Assembly (NCBI GenBank): GCA_002633005.1
Contig: NMRA01000032.1
Span: 292,911-352,910, forward strand
From: Phoronis australis
Lineage: Eukaryota > Phoronida > Phoronidae
Direction: 5' to 3'
DNA length: 60,000 nucleotides
The notes beneath the pieces are model-generated. The model made no database searches and was not told where the DNA came from. It saw only the letters and a program-made list of their open reading frames with translations. The position numbers and the translations under genes were made by a program. Of this stretch, positions 39,401 through 51,400 are shown in pieces; the stretch's first letter is position 1, and each line of letters opens with the position of its first letter.

Positions 39401-42400
39401 TGTTTTTCTTTCCATAACACCAAGTGCAAAAACATCTCCAGCTTTGCAAATAAGGCTAAAAATTCTAAGCACAACCTGGGGCTTTCCAAACTTGGCTCAT
39501 CCAGTTTGAATAAAAGGAGACGGAACACTGCAAAGATATTACCTAAGTTCACTTCCTAGTTTTTGTAAATTCAAGTCATTTTCAAATGACATTCACAGCA
39601 TATTCTGCTAGACTAGTCTTACCTAACAGTGTGATCGATCACTTTTGTCTGTAGCAGAAGGTCACGACCCGGCAGGAGGTTATTGACGATTAAATTTTGA
39701 TTGGATCGTACTGCAACATCATTACCAACGCAAAGCGAACAAAGAACTTCAAGCACCTGAAATGAATTTAACAAACAAGGCATTGACAATAGGGAGATAG
39801 AAGATACCAGGCTTTCAGGCATTTAAATGAATATTAAAAGCAGCAGTAGCACAGTTTTTGTACAGTTTAAACATTACTAATAATGATTATTCTTAATAAC
39901 TATTACCTATAATTATTAAATCTACAAGAAGGAAAAATGAGTTGATATAAATAATTGGGCCCCATTCCAAGGAACTGACTTAATAACTTCATTTTTGACT
40001 AAGATTTGTCTCAAATTCAGATCACTTTCTTGGAACGTGCTTAAGACAAATTGAAGTCTTTACTTAAAATTGACTTAAACTTAACATTTGTCTTAGATAA
40101 GTCAATTTTCAAGATTCTTCAAAATTTATTGGGCATTCTTCATATTACCCTCATGCCTCTATACTCAGTACAGTGCCATAATTCTAGGCTAACTAAACAA
40201 CAGACATGGCAGGAGAATACGAAATCGTAGATAATCCTTGGAAACCTACAGAAGCCTTAGCAACATAGAGCAGGATCAAAACTTCCATGGAAGAAGCTTA
40301 TTTTTTTCAATTCACGGATTAACTTTACAGGCAAAATCAATTAACACTAGGCACTTAGGAGTATAAAACGTAAATGTTAGGGCCATGCACAGGGCAAACT
40401 CACCTTAGGGTCTCTGCCATGTTGGTCGATGAGGGATATTATTGCACGAATGTGCTGCTCGGTAATCATGTTCAGTGCCTCGGGACTGTCCAATAGGATA
40501 CAGTGAAGCACATCCAGCACGCCTTTTGATGACTCCTGCCCACCCTCTAGCCGTTGGACCAGCCAATCAAGTTTTTGCGTTTGAGCGAACTGAGAACAGT
40601 TGGCACGGTTACCCTTGATCATGGCAGCTGTCAATGAAGAAAATTATATGGCTGTTACTTATGTTCCCGATCTAAATTTTCGAAAGTTAACACAGCAAGT
40701 CCTGGGCTACTTACCCATAATTCTGCAGTAAATGAAAATACAGTAAAATTGTAACTAGATAAAGATACATGAAATGAAAGCTACAAGAAAAATTTCATGT
40801 AGAATTAAGTCTCCATCACGCTGCATGCATTGTAAGCCAGGTCTCACTGGCAACACTTCTGATCTCATTAAAACTATTTTTAATGCCGAAGCACACTTTC
40901 GGCATTAAGCGCAACCAATAAATTAAGTTGCTGATACTTCAACAACATTCAACAAAATCTTATACAAACCAAGCAGTAGATAAAGAAGGTTGGAGATCTC
41001 TTCCCACATCTCGCCAGCCTCATCACCAGCATAATGAGCAAAATGGCGTTGGCTCTTGAACTGTCCAAGGGTGTCTATACTGGTCAGGATCAGAGTAATG
41101 ATTCCCTGTCAACAAATAGAAGACACTGATTACTGCCCTGGGATGCTATGACATGTCTTCCTTTGCAAGCCCATGATTTTGAATCNNNNNNNNNNNNNNN
41201 NNNNNNNNNNNNNNNNNNNNNNNNNNNNNNNNNNNNNNNNNNNNNNNNNNNNNNNNNNNNNNNNNNNNNNNNNNNNNNNNNNNNNNNNNNNNNNNNNNNN
41301 NNNNNNNNNNNNNNNNNNNNNNNNNNNNNNNNNNNNNNNNNNNNNNNNNNNNNNNNNNNNNNNNNNNNNNNNNNNNNNNNNNNNNNNNNNNNNNNNNNNN
41401 NNNNNNNNNNNNNNNNNNNNNNNNNNNNNNNNNNNNNNNNNNNNNNNNNNNNNNNNNNNNNNNNNNNNNNNNNNNNNNNNNNNNNNNNNNNNNNNNNNNN
41501 NNNNNNNNNNNNNNNNNNNNNNNNNNNNNNNNNNNNNNNNNNNNNNNNNNNNNNNNNNNNNNNNNNNNNNNNNNNNNNNNNNNNNNNNNNNNNNNNNNNN
41601 NNNNNNNNNNNNNNNNNNNNNNNNNNNNNNNNNNNNNNNNNNNNTCCCAATCTCTCCCTCACACTCTCCCCCACTGACCTCCTTCCCACCCCTACCAACC
41701 TCCCTCCCTGCCCCTCTCTACCTATCCTTTCCCCTACCTCTTCCTGGAACAGATCCTGCCTGTTGCGGAGAGCTCTCAGTTTGTTCTGCTTCTCCTCATG
41801 CTCAGTCTCATCCGCTGGCTGAGCAAAGTAATCAATGAGGTCCTCCAGACATTTGTGGACCTCGGTCAGGCTTATGGAGCCCCATAGAGGACTGGTCTTA
41901 CCCTCTGTGCGCAGCACATCTAATGCTCTAATAAAGGAGATAAAAATGAGCAGGTCAGTTATGATAATTGTGAAATTTTGCTCAATAATTAAATCTCTGC
42001 CCCAAAGCGAAAACTTCATTAACCCCAATAAATGACAGCGCTTGCTGATGTTGCAGCACTTTCAGAAACAAATGGCGCAATCAACAGTTAAACAATTAAC
42101 TGATAGCAATTTTTAACGCAAAAAAACAGAGAACTGGAGGTGACACTTCCTGAAAACAAATGTGAGCATGTTTCTGCAACAATGACACAATTTTATTATA
42201 ATGGGCGCAAAGCTAACATGAGGTACATTCGGGCTCATTCGGCACAGCACACTACTGTTGAAGCTCTTACCGAAGTCTTCCAATTCTTATAGTGTAAAAA
42301 TAAACCTTCGCCCCCAACTGCATTTGTTTTTTGTAGGCGACACCGAGTCCCCTCGATTACTTAAAGGACTTGCATTTTCCAACTGTGGGTTCATACACGC

Positions 42401-45400
42401 GTGCTTTTATCACCTATAATTTGAGCTACAATGCTAAAAGCAGAAACATGTTTTAATGGTCTTCTCTAAATCACTCACTTGACAAATCTGTTGAAGACAG
42501 AAGCACATTTGCGTATTACATTAGCAGATCTAGATTCCTCTTCCTGGGCCCTGCTCAGTGTGAATCCATCATCCATGTGACCCTCTACCAGTACTATGGC
42601 CTGGGAAGAAAAATCCACAATGAATCTAGTGCTGTTCACACAAAGACTTGCACTAGAACAAATTACTCCTGGAACAAGTTGTCACTGGGTTTGGAAGCTG
42701 TGTGGATGTTATTTAGACTAAAGTGCAACTTACCCCACTTGTGACAATTTACTTCAACTTATTGAGGTTAGGGAAACTTGTTCTGGGGTAAGTTGCGCAA
42801 CTAAAAATATACTCTGATATAATTTTAAAAACAACAAAGACGAGAACCAACTATGTTTTTCTAACCTAACCTAAACAAAGATCACAACTGGAAAGGGCGC
42901 ATACCTGTTTCTCCTCAACACGCCCCATGCCTCTCTTCTTAGTCTCATAAGTGGTATAAGACAACCAGAGGCCAGATGCACAATGTTGTATGAAGACGAC
43001 AGAGTCACCATACTTGATGTCAGCCTTGCCCATCCCCTCGTCTTCGCTACCTTCAACTTGTTTCTTATCATCCTGAACAGCAATGAAGACAAAATTTAAC
43101 CTGCCATTGTTAGAAAGACCACTACATAATTCTCCCCTTGTTCACCTTTTAGATGTGTGGTTTCCCCCTAGTGATGTTCTGAGTAAAGTTATGAAACATT
43201 GGACCTTTGTATATAGTATAGTATTGTAAATATGACATTGTTCGCTAAAGTGCTTGTTGTATTCTTGTATTGATTTGGCCTAAAACAAAAACTAAGAATT
43301 CTCCACTTATTTTGCACAAAAATATAACTGCTAAAATTGCCATTTACCATTTCCAAAGGTTTATTACTATACTAGAAATAATTAAAAATGAGTTTTGTGA
43401 CATCTGCATAGTACGAACCATGCCAGAAAGAAACTGAAATATTCTTATCATTATTTTTTGCGGTGAAATTTGACAAAATTGAATTTCACTTGTCAGTCAC
43501 ATTGTGTGCTAGGTGAAAATTACTGTACATTGTACAGGAGAACATGGCATTACTATGCATTTTCAAGCACAGTTGCACGGATTCTCTGCCTGCAGCATTT
43601 AATGATAGATTAGATCTATAGAAATGCACAGTTTTGGGTAATAGTAGGATGTAACATGCCCGCACTTTGAGAAGCAGTTTTCTCCTGATTGATGGGCATC
43701 AAACTGGTACTCAAAATGTGGGCACATTTTAAACTTGTCGAACAGCTGGTCTTGGTGTCACAATGCTTGCAATACAATACGTACTATGTGTGCCAAGGTG
43801 GAACTTTTTATTTTTCACTATTCACATGCGTTAACACCTTCTAGTGTTGGAATTGTCCATTTCCAAAGGCTGAATACGCTGCTAAAATTTTACAGACACT
43901 TTGTTTTATGACAGATGTATTGCACAAAACTATGCTAAATTTTGATGTTAAATTTTGTTGAGTTATTTGACAAAATAAAATTCCACTTGTGCACCCAATT
44001 TTGTGCAAAATTGAAAAGCGTCGCTGTAATGTAATGAAATGATCTTCTACTACAACATTGGTAACGTAATCATTTCTGTAAATGTCATTTCTACTCTACA
44101 AACCTTTGATTCCCGTAAGTAAAACGATATCGCCTCATCAGTGGCATCAGACCTGTGAACTGTGGTCACGTCCCGGTCGTTCTTGACCGCCAAGTACCGG
44201 CCAGAGGTCACATGTTTGATGCGAACCTGATGACCCCAGCCAGCGAACCCACCAGCCCACCTGAAATGGATCAATTTGTATGCTAAACACAATTCAGAGA
44301 GGTGCACTATTCGAATGGAATAAGAGAGACGATGAACCGTAATGATTAAATAATAAGGAGATATCATATCTGTAAGTATATACAGTTCAAATATTTCTGT
44401 TTCTACATAAAAATATTCAATGACCATGTTTGTGGCCAACAATGGAAATTGTTAAACACAAACTGTAAAATGAGCATGTCGATCAAATACACTTCCTGTA
44501 GTTTATAAGAACATGCTAAGAACTAGTTACGCAATGTAACGCACTCCCAAGAGAAAGCTTTGAGAGAAACCATATGCTTCCCTCGTAATGCACAAGATCT
44601 CTCATAGATTTGCTCAATTTTGTCAAACTCATAAGATATTAGCCTCTATCAGAACACAGTCGAGTTGCCTCCTGAGTTTACACTTAGCAAATATTTATCT
44701 AATTACATGAAAATATAAGCAAATTACAAAATGCAGTATCGACAGCTAAAGCAATAGGGAAGGCAAAACAGCCAGTTTGTTATCCATCTCAAAAACCTGT
44801 ACTTACTTGATCCTAATTATTTCCAGTCGCCATAGAGACCGGGCGTGAGCACAAACAGCACCAGTTTCATACATAACATCACTGGAAAATCAAAAGTAAG
44901 CCATGTGACAAATAAAATTCCATAACTTGTAACAACTCTTCAAAGTGAGTCTCCACAGACTTTCACGCAACTAGGGTAAGTCCAAAAAATCTGCAACTTC
45001 AAACCCTGTTCAAACAGGTTTGAGACTGTTTAATGCACCAAATGTACCATTTTTGAGTTCCACCGTGGACATACTACAGCAGTGAAGGACGAGAAGTGTT
45101 GACTATGAAGGAGTTCCAGCAACTTTGAAAAAGACAATTGCCAAAATTGTCACTTTCGCATTTTTCAAAATCTAAAGGCATTATCAAAAAAGCACAAATT
45201 TTCATCCTGTGCTTTTTTGATGACACCTGTCCAACATAAATTTTCCAAACAATGAAGTAATATGTTCTTTCTGTTAGCTTCTTTTTATAGTAAAATTTCA
45301 CTGTTCCATTGCACTGTGTAATGAATTGAAAAACTTTACCACTGTTTCCTTATTTCATAACTGCTCAAATTACGTCTGCTGACAAGCGCACAGACATGTT

Positions 45401-48400
45401 AAATTTGTCACCTCAAGATCCCAACATTTCATAATACGCCGCTTACAGTTACTTCACAGCATTAATGGCAAAAACTGATTTAAATCAGTTCTAAATATGG
45501 TTTTAAGTCTAAAACTTGATACAGCTGAAGACGGTAAGATAAAGTTTATTAATTAACCGAATCCATGTCATTCCAAGGAAGCGTGACTGAATGTGCACAA
45601 TCGTTGATTGAGTCATCTCAATCAGACGTGTAGAATTTGACAGACTAATCCCGTGAGACGTACCTAAATTCATTATCACTGCCAGCCGAGGGAATTGTCA
45701 AACATTCATCCATATGGCCATGAAACAGACGCACTACATCCCCTCCAAAGGCACAGGCTGTAAAAAAAGGTAACGATTACCGATAAGGCATCGGTAACAA
45801 ATTATTTGTTGAAAAAAGCTTTCACTCTGGTGTTTGTTTTCGGCATTGTCAAAAAATATGAAGGTAAACTAACAGTGTAATGCCTACACTGTAAACATGT
45901 TCTTATATTACAATAAGACAACAATAACAGACGGTAAACTACATGCACCATCTCAAGGTAACCGACCAACTTCAATCTTAAGGATCAAACTTCTCAAAGC
46001 AGCTATAATCCCACCTTCCATCAAATTTTTTTTGATTTATTCCACTTACCATTGTGAAATTGATTTCTAATTCTTTCTTAGTCAAAGCAGACACAATTAC
46101 TGCACTTGAAGAGAACCGACACATAATAAGTCTTTGAAACCAGGCTCTATAAGTTGGCAATAACCAACTTCAGTTTTTCATAAGCCCTGAAATTCACTTT
46201 TATCGAGAGTGGCAAATAAAAAATGTTTTTGGTGGAAGAAGGGTTTACAACCACTTTCAAAAAATTATTTACAAAGAAGTTATTTGAGAAATTTTATCCT
46301 TGGAAGAAAGAGTGCTCAGTTGCCTTGGAATCGATTAACACAGTATCTCTTTGTAATGTTGACTATGTGAAAATTTAGAACAGAAATTTTTATACTTTAT
46401 TCCTCAATCCCAACTGTGTTCAATAAGTAGTGTCATCTAAATAACTTTAGTTTAAAAATTTAATTTTACTTTCATTTAATAAGGACCCTACCACATAGTT
46501 AAACTATAGCCAGTATACTTCTAAATCATTGAGTGCATGTAGACGAAGGAACAGCATTTAGAACTGATTTGAATAACTAAAACAATAAATCACATAGATA
46601 CCCATGGATTTGGCCCTGATGGTGCCAGAACATATTGGCGCCACCGTCCAGAGAGTTTGTTGGAAGGAAGCTATCACACTACCTTCACTACCAATGTGCT
46701 GAAAGAGAAAGATATGTAATCAACCTTCAATGTAACATTCTCAAATTACAAGCTGAAAGAATGAAAGTCCCAAAATTTACCCACAATGCGATAGATCAAT
46801 TGAGCGGAGTGCATTCATTAGAACACGTTTCTTGGTCATGCCAAATCAACAGAGAGAAAGGTAAAGGTTTTGCGAGAGAAGCCTACGATACTCCTCCCAC
46901 ATACCAGCAAAAGTGAAACCATTACGCGACAAGGTCGGAATGTGAATTATTGGACAAAATTCATGCTTTCCGTTCCATAATCTAAGTTTTCTTGTCACAG
47001 TGTCCCAGGAGAGCCTAGTGTTTAAGGAACGCAGCCTTGATGTGTTTTAACCTGCAGGTACGTATGAGTCGTATACAATACAACAAGAATACAGATACTT
47101 TACAATGACTGTTAATTAAACAAAAACAAGATGCATAATGTGAGTTACTGGATACGAGGATGAAAATGACTGAACCTCGATGTTGAGTTTCAATCGAAGC
47201 AGTTCGAAAGTAAAGGTTATCAACGAAAAGTTTTTAGCATAAGATATTACAGTAAAAGAGAATGCAGAAAAATTGTCAGAGACATAATTTGTTTTAGTAA
47301 AATTTGTAGAACATTATATTGCTATATGTGTTAAACTAAATTATTAACTGTTTGTAGGATTACTTGAATTGTTGTGCCATTGAAATTCTGTTGCTATACA
47401 GCCGTGCTTAGTTTTCAAATTTCAAATTGAACAATGTTCTGGTTATAGCATTTATCTTTGCTACAGTAAAAAACTCAGTATTTAATGAGAAAAGCAAAAG
47501 TTAACAATTTTCAAGAAATACTCTCAAATGTATAAATGATGGAACAAGTAATAAATCACTTAAAATGTTATTTCAAGAACGCAAATGACTTAAGTTAAGA
47601 GACAAATAACAACCCAACTTAATTTCAATAATGTGTGGGCAAAAACTGTCTGTCCATTAAACCACATATAATTTGAAATCCCTTTGCCTCAGCAGGCACA
47701 CAACTGATAGTGGGAGTTCATAAATGCATTAATCATACAATTAAATCATGAGTGCTCTGTGTGCACTCAGCATGCAGCCACTTTTCAATAGACATCATGC
47801 TGATTGTTTAGCCTCAAGACTTGAGGGGATGAAAGGAGGTTTGAACTGACTATCAGTACTTTTGCTGGCATCGTTTGATGGAATTTCAGTTTGAGAGGGA
47901 AAGAGGATGAAGTTTGAGAAGTTCAAGTTACTAAAGTAGATCTTGCTTAATTAAGAATGTTAAGCCGTATAACAAACGACAATACCATGACAAACATAAC
48001 AACCTGCTTTTTTGACACTTTCACCAGAATTGAGTATTTTGTCTAAAATACCGGAAGATTTAATATTTTACAAAGTGAAAGAACTTTGACATTGCATTGT
48101 CAGGCAATAAGTATGTTGCTTCATCATAAACTGGGCAATAGTCTGATATAACGTGCCCATATTTTGAGAACCAGTTTGATGCCCGTTATTTAGTGGGTTC
48201 TCAAAACTCGGGCAGGTTATATCAGATCATTACCAAAAACACTCTACAAGCAATTCTGACACTATTAAATCTTAGGCTAAGATCGCAAAGAAAATATGAT
48301 GCAAAATCCCTAATTACCAGATATCTCTCCGAGGCCACACTAACTAATATCAGATCATCGCCTACACGAACTTTTTCTCCCTCTGACCGCTGCTTGGATG

Positions 48401-51400
48401 CAGGATGAATTGTCCACCAACAGGATTCGCCTGAAAGAAGTAATAAAAATGAATGCATTTGAACATGACTGGATTAATTTGACAAATAACTACATACAAA
48501 AACCTGATTTCAGATCTCATAACCTTGTTGACAAAACCGCCATCTTGTAACATGATGATATTCCCATTTGTAGAGAAAATAATATGTCAATTGTCATTTT
48601 GTGTTTGATTTTACTTTATTTGTGTTTTTGTTGATAAAGGAAGTTGTTACATCCGAAAATTTCAAATTTCAGTTGATCCATTCTTGTTGTTTTATTTACC
48701 GATTTATAGAGAAAATAAAGAATTTTTCCACACTAAATAACAAAAAACGGAGCTCAATTAAAAAATGTCTGAGCTATTAATCAAGATTAAGTGTGTCTAA
48801 AATTTTTGCAACTATATTTTGACTCAATATAATTACTTCATTTCGTTCAAGTGATGAAAGTTGTTTTCAAATCGTGTAGTATTTTGTACACATGATGAGG
48901 GTTAACTTACCATCTTAGGACAAACATCATTTTACAGTCATGTGACAGATAGATCATGGCCATATCAAGACACATGAAACTGTGCATTACATAATAGATC
49001 AGAGCTCACCTTCTTCTGTTTCCTGCAGTCCAACATCAAAGGCCAATTTATCGTTTGACGAACTTGTAGAAAGACATGAGAGATACTGCAAAAGATTAAC
49101 AAAAACGATTGTTGAAATTATGTTTTTCAAAACAGTTATCAGTCAAAATACCATTTTCCTGTCATTACAATTAATTATGTCTACAGCAAAAAATGACAGG
49201 TAACGACTACGATAGTGGCAAATTTCTAATAACAGAATGGCTTAGTCACCTTTCTAACTCCCCTTCATTCATGAGGGAAGGCTCCTCTGACGATGAGTTC
49301 AGCTTCTGACCCCGGCGTCATGGCAAGGAATTTCGGGTCATTTTGTCCGACTACTTTTGATGTGTACTATATTTTCTTTATTTACTTTCATTTTATATTG
49401 CGTTCCAACTTGACTGAAACGTAATGTCTAAGCAGAAAAGTCACGAAAAACACCATCAATGCACTTCCTGGATCAAACATCTATTTCCCCCGAGTCTCGT
49501 TGACTCAGTCAGACTATGGAATTGACACCAGTGTTTTCACTTACAAACACCACCACGTCCAATGATTCACTACAAGACAAAGCTGGTCTCTGAAGAATGA
49601 GATTATTTAGTGCTTAAGACTCAGGACTCAATAGAAATACCCCCCGGAAGGTCAACAAAACTCTTTTTCTTATTGAGTGTTGATGTATTGACGTCCTAGT
49701 GCATTAGGAAATTAATCCATTAAAAATAAAAAAACATCCTGAAGTAACCATTTGGGTAAGCAAACTAAGTAATATGTGCACACAAATGCATACTAAAACT
49801 GGAATAATAATATTAATTAACACTACATAAACTGTAATAATACTTGTCTGTGGTGATGATTAAAATTAATATTGTCATAATAACATCAACATTTATAATT
49901 GAAGCAACGATAAATGTAATCATAAAAATAAGTAGTTATTTCAAGTGACCTTAAATTATAATTATGATAATTAAACTTTAACACAACGATGGGAGAACCA
50001 TTTGTGCATTTATTCATCTCAACTGGGGTTTAGTTTTTAACCGAGCGCAAATTCTCTCGACAAACTTTTTTTGAAAACAAGTCTTTTTGCTGTTGCTAAA
50101 TATATGCCTTTTGAGCAAAATAACTTTGTGTTATGCTGCTAACTATGAATAAACTGGGTCGAGTTCCGTAGAGGCGAAAATCTCGTAAAGGAAGTTAGTG
50201 TGATCACAAGTTTCACATGCAACACATGGCGAAATCTCACGTAGTCTTGCATGATCTTGCGTTTTCGAGAGATTCTCGTGTCTACGGAATGCCTGCCAGG
50301 TCTCGACTTGTTTCTTACTGAAATTAGAAGATTTCTAGACTTCTAGGCGTATAGAAATAGTGACAGTTTGTTATTTATTACTGGACACCATACTCCGAGA
50401 ACAAAATGACTCATCAGGTCAAGCCAACTTCTTGAGTCTGGTCAAAAACAATGTTTAGTTCTTAAAACGGCCAGAAATCATTTCTTTTAATCTTTTGAGT
50501 AATGGCCCAGAAGAGATACCTGGCCTAAATGAATACAGTAAAATCTCACCAATTTCGGACAGAAATAATTCTCATTTTTTTTATTTTTCAAAGGCCTCAA
50601 ATAATGTTATGATGATCCCAAAATCGTTGGCTGGTGGTAGCTCTATTATTGTTTTTAAAAATGGTATAACATTTATTTTGTGCTACCTGCCTTTTATGAA
50701 AATAGGAAACAAATAAAAGTTCAATCGTAAGCTATTTGGTATCCTAAATTAGTGAGACTTTACATCTTTGTTGTTATTTTTGACATCTTTCACGTCGTAC
50801 AGATGTGCTTACGCTCACACATATCTGTATTCATTTGTTTCTTTTTGTGATTGACAGGAAGTGACCATACCGCAGCTATACCGTGAACAGAATATCTATA
50901 CTTCACTGTCAACTAATTAAATGAATGAATACAAGTGCATTTACTTTGGGACCACAGATGTGTTTTCATGAGTAGGCGTATTTGTTGTGTATTTCAACAT
51001 AGCAAACACACTCGTATCCAATTTCTGCCAGTAGCGTTAATGAACAAAATACTGTTTCTAGTAAACGATGAGAGCGGCAAATTTATAATTAAATTTTATT
51101 ACAAAATAGATCTGCAAACTGAGAGCAAATCAAGGACATTAAACTGTAAAACTTTTTCAAAGAAGGCCATCTAGTGGCTGACACTATGTGTTCAGGGCAG
51201 CGATCTGTGGACAGCACAATTACGTTAATAAATGAAAAATGGTTTCAGGTGTTTGGTACAATGGACCCAGCTGAACAGCTTATGCAAGTCTGATGCAGCA
51301 TGAATCAGACCGCCTGCATTTTTTATATAGCCATTGAGTCTCAATTACAAAGATTACCACGTATAGGTAATGATAAATTCTACAAAAACAATGTTTTCCT

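Noticed and set aside
41090-42028. Long open frames of 221-312 codons crossing the assembly gap on both strands
   Set aside because: They are open only because Ns are read as unknown residues. Only the exon 11 part (41738-41927, minus) is real coding sequence.
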